Source: Candidatus Zixiibacteriota bacterium
GTDB taxonomy: Bacteria; Zixibacteria; MSB-5A5; GN15; JACZUZ01
Assembly (NCBI GenBank): GCA_024280775.1
Contig: JAJRPM010000010.1
Span: 62,001 to 126,000 of the forward strand
Direction: 5' to 3'
Length of the DNA: 64,000 bases
Shown here: positions 1-8,020 of the stretch, piece after piece
Position numbering within the stretch: the stretch's first letter is position 1
Layout of the letters: each line of letters begins with the position of its first letter
The notes under the pieces: generated by a model
What the model was told of the DNA's origin: nothing
Databases searched by the model: none
What the model saw: the letters and a program-made list of their open reading frames with translations, nothing else
Translations under genes and position numbers: made by a program

Positions 1-1
1 C

Positions 2-181
2 GCAGCGCGCTGTGCCTTCCAGATTCAAAGACAAAACACAGATGCCGTAGGGGCGTCGTTTCGGCGCCCTTTTCTGGACTTGACAAATATCATGAATTGC
101 AACAAAGGCGGGGAAACCCCGCCCCTACAAGGTTGAGAGTTGTTTTTGTATCTTGACAGGCACAGCGCGCTGTGCCCCTAC
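2..181. repeat. Cluster of GTAGGGGC palindromic repeats, locus 1
   Basis: Short inverted-repeat modules separated by unique spacers. Module B (47-69) begins GTAGGGGCGTCG and folds around TTT. Module A (107-128, reverse orientation) has the stem GGCGGGG/CCCCGCC around AAA. Module C (159-181, reverse orientation) is built on CACAGCGCGCTGTG. A partial C lies at 2-16. Read in one direction, A, B and C all start with GTAGGGGC and then diverge. The same three modules recur at 27684-27822: A and B are identical but inverted, and C has one mismatch. No coding potential is seen here. These are probably non-autonomous intergenic palindromes of REP type; no transposase lies nearby. Confidence 0.85.
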
Positions 182-219
182 TTATTCGGCAGTGTATTGG
201 GAGTAGAGGTCTGAGAATG

Positions 220-249
220 TTGACAAGCGCGCAGGATTCGGGTTTATAT
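220..249 (+). promoter_or_regulatory. Probable promoter of tRNA-Arg
   Basis: A perfect -35 box TTGACA (220-225) is followed after 18 bases by TTATAT (244-249). The predicted start lies about 60 bases before the tRNA. No other gene lies between, so the tRNA is the likely target, and read-through into proS is possible. This is a consensus match by eye only. Confidence 0.5.
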
Positions 250-314
250 CTGCCAGCCTTTGCCGTTATGGCGGGTCGAGTTGATTCAAAAAAGGGTACA
301 AAGAAGCAAACCTT

Positions 315-386
315 GCCCCCATGGTGTAACGGATAACACGTTGGCCTCCGAAGCCGCAGATTCAGGTTCGATTCCTGATGGGGGTA
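315..386 (+). tRNA. tRNA-Arg (anticodon CCG)
   Basis: A full cloverleaf can be drawn. The acceptor stem GCCCCCA/TGGGGGT has a terminal G-U and the discriminator base is A386. The D stem is GTGT/ACAC. The anticodon loop CUCCGAA gives anticodon CCG, which reads CGG (Arg). The T arm is TCAGG-TTCGATT-CCTGA. CCA is not encoded. The gene lies 86 bases upstream of proS on the same strand. Confidence 0.95.
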
Positions 387-472
387 TGAATAACAATTAG
401 TTACAAAATGAAGTAGTTAATGAAGCCTACGTAGGTAAATTCGATGAAGACAAATAACTAGATTAGAGACAT

Positions 473-2212
473 ATGCGCTGGACACAGACTTACATACCGA
501 CATTACGCGAGGCTCCCGCAGAGGCGGAGTTGATTTCTCATAAATTGCTTGTACGCGCAGGCTATATTCGCAAGCTGGCTTCGGGGATTTATCTCTATTT
601 GCCTTTGATGCAAAGAGTGATTCAGAAGTTCTCACAAATTGTACGTGACGAGATGAACGCCGCCGGCGCGGTGGAAGTTACGATGTCCGCTTTGGCTCCG
701 GCTGAGGTGTGGCAAAAATCTGGGCGTTATGAAACCGCCGGGCGAGAGCAAATGCGTCTGAAAGATCGTCACGGACGCGATTATGTGCTCAACGGCACCC
801 ACGAGGAAGTGATAACCTCACTGGTTTCCGGTGAGTTGAAGAGCTACAAACAATTGCCGTTGAATATGTATCAGATTCAGATAAAGTTTCGTGATGAGAT
901 TCGTCCGCGTTTTGGTTTGATGCGCGGCCGTGAGTTTATCATGAAAGACGCTTATAGTTTCGACGCCGATGTCGAATCACATAGGGTGAGCTATCAGAAA
1001 ATGGTCGACGCCTACTTCAAGATATTCGAACGCGCCGGGCTGGATTCTCGCATGGTTGAGTCTGACACCGGAGCAATGGGCGGCGAGTCGGCGCATGAAT
1101 TTATGGTGATTGTGGACACATCGGCAGGTGAGGAGTATTTGCTGTTTTGCGATAAATGTGATTATGCCGCCAATCGTGAGAAGGCGACTTTTCGTGATGA
1201 GAACCCGCCGATTATCGATAGCGAAGAGAAGGAGCTGGAAAAAGTTCCGACACCGGGAGCCGCGACAATTGAGGAAGTCACTGCGTTCTTGAAGGTCGAT
1301 GCGAATCGCCTGGTGAAGACTTTGATTTACAAGGCAATCGACGACAAAGATAATGCCACGCCGATAGTGGCCCTTGTTCGTGGCGATCGCGAGCTAAATG
1401 AGGTCAAGCTCAACAATTTAGTCAAGGCGGTTGAATTGGAGATGGCTGACGAAGATTTTGTGTGCGAAGTAACAGGCGCTCCGGTTGGATTTGCCGGGCC
1501 GGTTGGTTTGAAGAACAAAGAAATTACTATTTATGCGGACCATGAGGTCATGGCTCTCAAGAATGTGATAGTCGGGGCCAATGAGGCTGATACGCATTAT
1601 CTAAATGCAAATATCGGGCGAGACTTTGAAGTGACCGAAACTGGTGATTTGACTACCGCCAGCGAAGGTGACGCCTGCCCGAATTGTGATGGCCGTTTGG
1701 TATGCAAGAAGGGTATTGAGGTTGGCAATACCTTTATGCTGGGAACGAAATACTCAGACTCAATGGACGCTAAGTTCCTGAATTCCAACGGCAAAGCGAT
1801 GCCGTTCGTGATGGGCTCCTATGGAATAGGTATTACCCGCACACCGCAGGCGGCAGTTGAGCGTTATCATGACGATGGCGGAATTATCTGGCCCAAGGAT
1901 ATTGCTCCATATTCTGTGGAAGTTGTCCCACTCAATTACAAACAGGACAATATCCGTGAAGCCGCGGACAGCATCTATGCCAAGCTAAGCGAAGCCGGGG
2001 TAGATGTATTGTTGGATGATCGCCCCGAAAGAGCGGGAGTTAAGCTCAACGACGCTGATTTGATAGGCTGTCCGGTTAGGATCGCTATCGGCGCCAAGTC
2101 GTTGGACGAGGGAAAAGTAGAGCTAAAGGCCCGAAACAGTTCCGAGGTTCATCTAGTGGCAGTTGAGGGTATAGTTGCTGAGATCGAAAAGACTCTGAAA
2201 ACCCTCAAATAG
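473..2212 (+). CDS. proS: Prolyl-tRNA synthetase
   Basis: Charges tRNA-Pro with proline in the cytoplasm. The 579-residue length and the domain order match the bacterial-type ProRS. A class II catalytic core contains the THEE motif near residue 109 and motif 2 around 139-164 (FRDEIRPR...MKDAYSF). A YbaK-like insertion domain, which in this family edits Ala-tRNA-Pro, occupies roughly 220-400. Motif 3 is GSYGIGITR near 447, and a C-terminal anticodon-binding domain ends the protein. The chosen ATG begins the typical MRWTQTYIPTLREAPAEAE sequence. It stands alone after tRNA-Arg, followed by a 319-base gap that holds a terminator. Confidence 0.97.
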   Translation: MRWTQTYIPTLREAPAEAELISHKLLVRAGYIRKLASGIYLYLPLMQRVIQKFSQIVRDEMNAAGAVEVTMSALAPAEVWQKSGRYETAGREQMRLKDRHGRDYVLNGTHEEVITSLVSGELKSYKQLPLNMYQIQIKFRDEIRPRFGLMRGREFIMKDAYSFDADVESHRVSYQKMVDAYFKIFERAGLDSRMVESDTGAMGGESAHEFMVIVDTSAGEEYLLFCDKCDYAANREKATFRDENPPIIDSEEKELEKVPTPGAATIEEVTAFLKVDANRLVKTLIYKAIDDKDNATPIVALVRGDRELNEVKLNNLVKAVELEMADEDFVCEVTGAPVGFAGPVGLKNKEITIYADHEVMALKNVIVGANEADTHYLNANIGRDFEVTETGDLTTASEGDACPNCDGRLVCKKGIEVGNTFMLGTKYSDSMDAKFLNSNGKAMPFVMGSYGIGITRTPQAAVERYHDDGGIIWPKDIAPYSVEVVPLNYKQDNIREAADSIYAKLSEAGVDVLLDDRPERAGVKLNDADLIGCPVRIAIGAKSLDEGKVELKARNSSEVHLVAVEGIVAEIEKTLKTLK

Positions 2213-2531
2213 CTCACATTCAGGTTGACCTTCGTATGGTTTACCTGTTGCTATCCAGCCTGTTTCCACATTTCAAGGGCTGACAAGAGCTGATTTGTCT
2301 CTTATTGTGGTCCGGTTAGGGCTGATTCTCTCTGTGGCTTGTAATTAGAGAAAAAATCTGTTGCCTTTTGCGTTAGGGGCCAATATATTAGCCTCGCGTT
2401 CTGAAGTGGGCCTTAGCCCGCTTTTTTTGATTGATGAGCGCAAAATTGATATGCTTTTTGCACACATGTTTTTTGCAAACATTGTTGTGTCGTGACTTGT
2501 ATACAGTAGGTGAGTAGGTTAGACCGGGCAT
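2213..2531. other. Gap between proS and rimP
   Basis: No gene is seen. The stretch holds a hairpin terminator at 2406-2428 and, downstream of it, an AT-rich leader containing TTGCAA (2473-2478) and TATACA (2500-2505). Their 21-base spacing is too long for a confident promoter, but the rimP-nusA-infB transcript probably starts in this part. Confidence 0.5.
2406..2428 (+). terminator. Rho-independent terminator upstream of rimP
   Basis: A six-pair stem GTGGGC/GCCCGC with loop CTTA is followed directly by seven T (2422-2428). It lies 194 bases after the proS stop and 104 bases before the rimP start. It may end proS transcription, or act as an attenuator in the leader of the following operon. 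Confidence 0.7.
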
Positions 2532-2984
2532 ATGATTGAAGATGAGAATAGCCTGGTTGAGAGCGTGGTAGGCGAAGTTTTGGAGCGCGAAGCCACTCAT
2601 GATCTAGTTGAACTAGTTGTAGTCAGGCACGGGAAATCTGCTCGTTTGCAGGTTTTTGTGGATTCTGACAACGGAGTCACGCTTGCCGATTGCGTTAGGT
2701 TGTCTCGGGCGATTGACGGGGAACTTGAAGCGCGAGAGTTGTTTGAGGGGGCTTACACAATAGAGGTTTCATCACCGGGCATTGACAGGCCGCTCAAGAC
2801 GGAGAAAGAATTCCGTCGGAAGCTGGGACGGACTATTGCCGTTGATTTTGTGGATGAAGGCCGAAAGCAACTTCGGGGAGTTTTACGCGAAGTTGGGGAC
2901 GGAACGATAAAGGTTGAGCCGAAGAAGTCCGAAGCGCAGGTAGCTGTTTTGGATGAGATAGCAGAAGCTCGGGAATATATTTAG
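2532..2984 (+). CDS. rimP: Ribosome maturation factor RimP
   Basis: Assists 30S subunit assembly. The protein has 150 residues, the usual size. The conserved block is visible around residues 35-90: VDSDNGVTLADCVRLSRAID, then YTIEVSSPGIDRPL, the family signature. A small SH3-like C-terminal domain follows. The ATG at 2532 gives the usual short N-terminus. Position directly before nusA and infB is the standard bacterial arrangement. Its TAG stop (2982-2984) is formed by the first three bases of a 21-base palindrome, and the gap to nusA is unusually long. Confidence 0.95.
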   Translation: MIEDENSLVESVVGEVLEREATHDLVELVVVRHGKSARLQVFVDSDNGVTLADCVRLSRAIDGELEARELFEGAYTIEVSSPGIDRPLKTEKEFRRKLGRTIAVDFVDEGRKQLRGVLREVGDGTIKVEPKKSEAQVAVLDEIAEAREYI

Positions 2985-3003
2985 CCTGCAAGTTGCAGGC
3001 TAC
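2982..3003. repeat. 21-base palindrome containing the rimP stop codon
   Basis: The sequence TAGCCTGCAA-G-TTGCAGGCTA is a perfect 10-pair inverted repeat with one central base. Read on the reverse strand it begins GTAG, like the GTAGGGGC modules elsewhere in the window. It has no T-run, so it is not a standard terminator. It could stabilise the rimP 3' end or be an inserted repeat. Confidence 0.7.
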
Positions 3004-3326
3004 GACAGTTGAGAGGGAATAAGGGGATTCATCAAATTACAATTTCGTCGCTATATTAGTGGTTGTCATCTTAGGAATTCTTTCGAGATGCGATTGTAAT
3101 ATGTGTTTGTGCGCACTTAACGCACGGTGAATTAGAGATAGAAATAAAGCACAGGCGGTAATTTACGAGAGCGATTCTCCCCTCGCGCGACCTTCGGTAT
3201 ATGCCATGGTTTGGGCTTGGTGAATTTGGTCTTGTATTTTTTTCACCAAAACGGACTCTGGAGTCTTGCCGCTTGTGTATGCATATAGATAGTATTAGAT
3301 TGTAAAGAATTGGAGAACAGTGAACG
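2985..3326. other. Long spacer between rimP and nusA
   Basis: No gene is seen in 342 bases, although rimP and nusA are usually close together. Apart from the palindrome at its start, an 8-pair stem TTGGTGAA/TTCACCAA (3217-3224 with 3242-3249) encloses a 17-base T-rich loop about 80 bases before the nusA start. A GACT-CTGG-AGTC mini-hairpin follows. The spacer could hold a leader or a second promoter for nusA-infB. Confidence 0.4.
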
Positions 3327-4793
3327 ATGGGCTATGACATCGTTGAGGCGATGACGCAAATCGCCAGACAAAAGAATATAGATTTCGAGGTCGTGGTAGA
3401 CACTCTTGAGGCCGGGCTTCTTGCCGCGGCAAGAAAGAAATACCCTGAAGCGAGTAACATCTCGTTTAGCTTCAGCAAAAGCGACGGCGAAATCACTATG
3501 ATGGCTGTTAAGACGGTTGTCGAGGAAGTGACAGATCCGATTTTGGAGATTTCACTCGAAGACGCAGTTCGGTTGGATAAGACCGCGCAGGTTGGTGATG
3601 AGATGGATATCTATCTTGATCATGAAGAATTCGGTCGCAATGCGGTTGCCTCTGCTAAGCAAATACTGATTCAACGTGTGCGTGAAGCTGAGCGCATGAG
3701 AGTCTTTGAGGAGTATGAGGACAAAGTCGGCAAGATGGTCTCTGGCGTTGTTACACAGATTGATAAGACCGGTTTGCTGGTTAATCTCGGTGACGCTGAG
3801 GCGATTCTGCCTATGCGTGAACTGATTCCGCGCGAGAAGTATCGCCAGGGTGAGCGTCTACGCGCGATTATCACCAGCGTGGAGCAAGTAACTCGTGGTC
3901 CACAAGTCACACTTTCACGTGTCTCTGATGATTTCCTTCGGGCGTTATTTGCAGTTGAGGTTCCGGAGATTTATGAGAGAGTTATTGAGATAAAGGCTAT
4001 CGCTCGTGACGCTGGTGAGCGCGCCAAGATTGCGGTTACTTCAATCGATGACAGAATCGACCCGATTGGCGCCTGTGTGGGTGTCAAGGGTGTGCGTGTG
4101 CAGGCTGTTGTTCGCGAGTTGAACAATGAGCGCATCGACATAGTGCTATTTAGTTCTAATTCAGAGCTATTTGTGACTCGTTCATTGGCTCCGGCCAAAG
4201 TTACCGCGTTGGATGTGTATTCCGACCGTCAATCTATGACTGCGGCAGTGGAAGACGAAAAGCTTTCATTGGCGATTGGTCGTGGCGGTCAGAACGCTAG
4301 GCTGGCGTCGAAACTCACAGGTTGGAAGATAAATATTCTTTCTGACACTGAGTATAGTCTGATTAAACGCCAGCAAGTGGAAATGGCGATGCCTATCGGC
4401 GGTCTTGAGGGTGTTGGGCCGAAGATGGAAGATCGGCTTATTGAAATGGGTATTGTGTCGGTTCAGATGTTGGCTGATATGACGCTTGAAGAATTGACGG
4501 ATGTAGAGGGTATCGGCGAAAAAACCGCCGAGACCTTGCTTGAAGGGGCTCGCGGTATTTCCAATCGTATCCAACGCGAGTATTTGGCGAAGATTCGTCA
4601 AGAAAAGGCGGAAGCGGATGCCGAGGCTGAGGCCCAACCGGGTGGCAAGCCCAAGAAGGGCATTGACGCTTTGTTTGTAAGTGATGCGGAACTTGCCGCG
4701 TCAGCGGATGACGATAGTGATGAAGGTTCCACCGACGCTAATGAAACAGAAGAGTCGGGTGCGAGTGAAGAGGAGATTACCTCTGCTGACTGA
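3327..4793 (+). CDS. nusA: Transcription termination/antitermination factor NusA
   Basis: Binds RNA polymerase and nascent RNA and modulates pausing, termination and antitermination. The 488-residue protein shows an N-terminal polymerase-binding domain (NYDIVEA-like start, about 1-130), an S1 domain (about 135-200, KVGKMVSGVVTQIDKTGLLV), two KH domains (about 225-350, with IGACVGVKGVRVQ and SLAIGRGGQNARLAS), and a helix-hairpin-helix segment (about 360-410, LEGVGPKMEDRL and VEGIGEKTAETLL). A strongly acidic tail rich in D, E and S ends it. The ATG has GGAG 11 bases upstream. infB follows after 55 bases. Confidence 0.97.
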   Translation: MGYDIVEAMTQIARQKNIDFEVVVDTLEAGLLAAARKKYPEASNISFSFSKSDGEITMMAVKTVVEEVTDPILEISLEDAVRLDKTAQVGDEMDIYLDHEEFGRNAVASAKQILIQRVREAERMRVFEEYEDKVGKMVSGVVTQIDKTGLLVNLGDAEAILPMRELIPREKYRQGERLRAIITSVEQVTRGPQVTLSRVSDDFLRALFAVEVPEIYERVIEIKAIARDAGERAKIAVTSIDDRIDPIGACVGVKGVRVQAVVRELNNERIDIVLFSSNSELFVTRSLAPAKVTALDVYSDRQSMTAAVEDEKLSLAIGRGGQNARLASKLTGWKINILSDTEYSLIKRQQVEMAMPIGGLEGVGPKMEDRLIEMGIVSVQMLADMTLEELTDVEGIGEKTAETLLEGARGISNRIQREYLAKIRQEKAEADAEAEAQPGGKPKKGIDALFVSDAELAASADDDSDEGSTDANETEESGASEEEITSAD

Positions 4794-4848
4794 TTATTGG
4801 ATTTTCGATAATCGGCTATTCAACATTGCAGGAGTGAGAAAGTAATAC

Positions 4849-7221
4849 GTGGCTAATAAACGGATATATGAAGTTGCGCGAACGTTCGGCATTTCTTCGG
4901 AAGCCTTCGTTAAGATTGTGCGTGAGCTGAGGTTTACGCCTAAGTCACATATGAGCGTTGCGACTGAAGAGATGATTGCGGCTGTGACGCGCAAGTTCGA
5001 TATCGAGAAGGCTAACGCCAAGAAAGATATCGAACATAAGAAAAAAATGAAGCGCGATCAGGCCCGCGCAGCGGCAGCCAAGCGCACTAGTCCCTCGGGG
5101 GCTGGTGGTTCTCTTGGAGATTTTGTGAAATCCGACTCAAAGGCGGCCACTGGGACAACCAAGGCGCCTGCCAGCTCAGGCACAAAGTTTCCTTTGAAGA
5201 AGCCTTCTGGAGGAGGCGGTGGTTTTCGACCGGGTGGCGGAGGTGGTAGCGCTCGTTCAGGAGGAGGCGGTGGATTTCGTCCAGGCGGCGGTGGTGGTTT
5301 TCGACCCCAAGGTGGCCCACGTAAGAGAAAACGTAAAGGCAGGTCCGTTGACAGAGCTGAGGTGAGCAAGAGTTTCCGCTCCACGATGGCTCAAATCAGC
5401 GGTTCGCAGAAAACAAAGAAGTATCGTCGTCGTGGCGCAACCGCAGATGAGTTCATCGAAGTACAGAACATTGTCAAGGTAACTGAGTTCATGACAGTGG
5501 GCGAGCTGGCCAAGACATTGGAGCTTAGCCCTGGTGAATTGATAAAGAAGATTATCGAGCTTGGTCAGATGGCGACTATCAACCATCGACTGGATATTGA
5601 CACTATTGAGATGCTCTGTCTTGAGTATAATTTCGGTATTGAGCAGGAAACCGAAATTGGCGAGCATATCAAAGAGATTCAAGCCGAAGGTGAGCAAGTC
5701 AAGAGACCGCCGGTTGTCACTGTTATGGGGCATGTTGATCATGGAAAGACGTCGTTGTTAGACTATATCCGTGACGCCAATGTTGTCTCCGGAGAATCAG
5801 GAGCAATTACGCAGCATATAGGCGCCTATCAAGTCAAGACATCCTCAGGTGATGTTGTAACATTTCTCGATACTCCCGGTCATGAAGCTTTTACGGCAAT
5901 GCGCGCTCGCGGGGCACAGGTTACAGACGTAGTAATTCTTGTTGTCGCCGCAGATGACAACGTAATGCCTCAGACAATCGAGGCGATAGATCACGCCAAG
6001 GCCGCCAAGGCTCCGATTGTGGTGGCGATTAACAAAATCGACAAGCCGGAAGCCAATGTAGAGAAAGTCCGTCAAGGGCTCGCTACTCATGGGCTTTCAC
6101 CTGAAGACTGGGGTGGTGACACTCCGATGGTTCCAATTTCGGCGAAGACTGGCGAGGGAATAGATAAGCTGTTGGAGATTGTAGTTTTGACAGCTGATTT
6201 GTTGGAGCTAAAAGCTGATCCTTGCATTCGCGCTCAGGGTACAATCATTGAGTCGCGCCTGGAAAAGGGACGTGGTCCGGTGGCCACAGTTTTGGTGACC
6301 TGCGGCTCGGTTGCGGTTGGTGATATTATTGTTGCCGGTGTTAATCAGGGTCGAGTGCGAACTATTATCGACGATGGCGGCAAGCAATTGGCGGGTTTGA
6401 AACCTGGTGATCCAGGGCAGATAACTGGATTGAATGGAGCTCCTCAAGCAGGTGATTCATTCCTGGTCGTTCCTAGCGAAAGTTCTGCGCGTGAAATTAC
6501 CGGCAAACGTCAGCAGATTAAACGTGAGTATGATTACCGACGTCCGCGCGGTCATGCCACGCTTGAGAATATCTTCAGTCGTATTCAGGATGAAAAGATC
6601 AAGGAGTTGCCGCTCGTTATTAAGGGTGACGTTGATGGCTCGGTCGAGGTGTTAGCAGAGACGCTTTCAGCTATAGAGCATGACGAGGTTCGAGTCAGAA
6701 TAGTTCATAAGGGAGTCGGCGGCATAACTGAATCCGATGTTCTGTTGGCGTCGACATCAGGAGCTATCATTATTGGTTTCCATGTCGGACCAACCCCACG
6801 CGCTCGTGAGATCGCGGCGCGCGAACAAGTTGATATTCGTCGCTACTCGGTTATTTACGAAGTAGAGGACAGTGTTCGTAAGGCTCTTGAAGGTCTGCTC
6901 GCTCCAGCATTTGAGGAACGTCATGTTGGGCTCGCTGAGGTGCGTGATGTTTTCAAAGCCCCGAAGGTGGGTATGATTGCAGGTTGTCATGTCAAGGATG
7001 GTATCATCAAGCGAACTAATAAAGTGCATTTGATGCGTGATGGGAAAATGGTCTTTACCGGACCGATTGATTCATTGCGTCGTTTCAAGGATGATGTGAA
7101 AGAAGTACAAAGTGGTTTTGAATGTGGTATTCATATAGAAAACTTCAACGATGTCAAAGTCGGTGATACAATTGAGACTTTCGAGATTATCGAAGTCGCG
7201 CGCACACTACAGGAAGGATGA
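4849..7221 (+). CDS. infB: Translation initiation factor IF-2
   Basis: GTPase that places initiator tRNA on the ribosome. The protein has 790 residues. The start is GTG at 4849, supported by GGAGTGAG ten bases upstream and the typical MANKRIYEVARTFGIS sequence (IF2_N domain). Residues about 120-165 form a low-complexity linker of FRPGGGGG repeats ending in a basic RKRKRKGR patch. A second IF2_N-like segment follows near 215, then the G domain with GHVDHGKTS near 293, DTPGHEAF and NKID. Domains II-IV complete the C-terminus. The stop TGA lies ten bases before the next start, so the two genes are probably translated together. Confidence 0.97.
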   Translation: MANKRIYEVARTFGISSEAFVKIVRELRFTPKSHMSVATEEMIAAVTRKFDIEKANAKKDIEHKKKMKRDQARAAAAKRTSPSGAGGSLGDFVKSDSKAATGTTKAPASSGTKFPLKKPSGGGGGFRPGGGGGSARSGGGGGFRPGGGGGFRPQGGPRKRKRKGRSVDRAEVSKSFRSTMAQISGSQKTKKYRRRGATADEFIEVQNIVKVTEFMTVGELAKTLELSPGELIKKIIELGQMATINHRLDIDTIEMLCLEYNFGIEQETEIGEHIKEIQAEGEQVKRPPVVTVMGHVDHGKTSLLDYIRDANVVSGESGAITQHIGAYQVKTSSGDVVTFLDTPGHEAFTAMRARGAQVTDVVILVVAADDNVMPQTIEAIDHAKAAKAPIVVAINKIDKPEANVEKVRQGLATHGLSPEDWGGDTPMVPISAKTGEGIDKLLEIVVLTADLLELKADPCIRAQGTIIESRLEKGRGPVATVLVTCGSVAVGDIIVAGVNQGRVRTIIDDGGKQLAGLKPGDPGQITGLNGAPQAGDSFLVVPSESSAREITGKRQQIKREYDYRRPRGHATLENIFSRIQDEKIKELPLVIKGDVDGSVEVLAETLSAIEHDEVRVRIVHKGVGGITESDVLLASTSGAIIIGFHVGPTPRAREIAAREQVDIRRYSVIYEVEDSVRKALEGLLAPAFEERHVGLAEVRDVFKAPKVGMIAGCHVKDGIIKRTNKVHLMRDGKMVFTGPIDSLRRFKDDVKEVQSGFECGIHIENFNDVKVGDTIETFEIIEVARTLQEG

Positions 7222-7231
7222 TAGCGCAATT

Positions 7232-7513
7232 ATGGTTATAGGAAGCTTAACAATCGAGGTTTCTCTCCCGAAGATTACTTCAAACAAGGAAAAACAGACA
7301 CGTTTGAAACCGTTGCTCTTTAGAATCGGCAATAGCTTCAATGTGTCAATAGCCGAAGTTGGTCGTGACGATATATATCGTTCAGGTATTATCGGTATTG
7401 CCACAGTGGCCAATGAACAGGCATCTGTTAGCTCTGTGCTCAACAGTGTAGTCACAATGGTTAAAGGCGAGCCGGATATGATATTGGTAGACTATACCAC
7501 AGAAATGTTATAG
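7232..7513 (+). CDS. DUF503 family protein (YlxP-like)
   Basis: A 93-residue protein of the DUF503/YlxP family, recognised by its opening VIGSLTIEVSLP and by its place between infB and rbfA, where this family commonly sits. Members are small cytoplasmic proteins linked by context to ribosome assembly; no biochemical function can be assigned from sequence. The reading frame extends upstream into infB, but the ATG at 7232 gives the family's usual N-terminus, with GGAAGG about 14 bases before it. No signal peptide or membrane segment is present. Confidence 0.85.
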   Translation: MVIGSLTIEVSLPKITSNKEKQTRLKPLLFRIGNSFNVSIAEVGRDDIYRSGIIGIATVANEQASVSSVLNSVVTMVKGEPDMILVDYTTEML

Positions 7514-7552
7514 TCGTTTGTGTCAATTTCGGTATTTGCAAGGTTATAGTTT

Positions 7553-7945
7553 ATGAAGTCGTACCCACGTTCGCGTCGAGTATCGGACCAGATCCTTCGG
7601 GAAGCCAGCATCTTGCTAGATGCTTTTCTCGAAGATCAGAGATTTGGACTTGTTAGTGTAACAGAAGTAACTTTGAGCAAGGATCTGAAATACGCCAAGA
7701 TTTTTGTGTCGTCGTTGTCAACTGAGGATACCCGGGAAGAGTTATTGAATTATCTCAAAGATTCTTGTAAGTCTTTCCGTGCGCAGTTGGCAACGCGCCT
7801 GACAATAAAGTACATGCCGGAGATATCCTTCGGATATGATGCGTCAGTCGAGCGAGGTATGAAAATCGAGGCGATTCTCACCGAGATACACGCCAAGGAA
7901 GACCAAACAGACTCAAATCCAACTTCCGATAGCTCTCCGCAATGA
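7553..7945 (+). CDS. rbfA: Ribosome-binding factor A
   Basis: Binds the 30S subunit and helps 16S rRNA maturation. The 130-residue protein begins with RRVSDQILREASILL, matching the family's first helix, and carries the KH-like core (VTLSKDLKYAKIFVSSL) and the C-terminal strand TIKYMPEISFGYDASVERG. The tail after about residue 110 is acidic and polar and probably disordered. It lies in the infB-rbfA-truB cluster, its usual place. Confidence 0.95.
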   Translation: MKSYPRSRRVSDQILREASILLDAFLEDQRFGLVSVTEVTLSKDLKYAKIFVSSLSTEDTREELLNYLKDSCKSFRAQLATRLTIKYMPEISFGYDASVERGMKIEAILTEIHAKEDQTDSNPTSDSSPQ

Positions 7946-8020
7946 ATCACCCTCTGTTTGGAATTCTAAGCGCTGAATATTTAACGCTACAGCGAACCCC
8001 TTTCTCTCATAAGCCGAATT

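Noticed and set aside
2-181. CRISPR array
   Set aside because: The repeats differ from each other, are inverted relative to one another and have irregular spacing; no cas genes.
5058-5384. A proline-rich reverse frame inside infB
   Set aside because: It mirrors the FRPGGGGG glycine repeats of IF-2 on the other strand.
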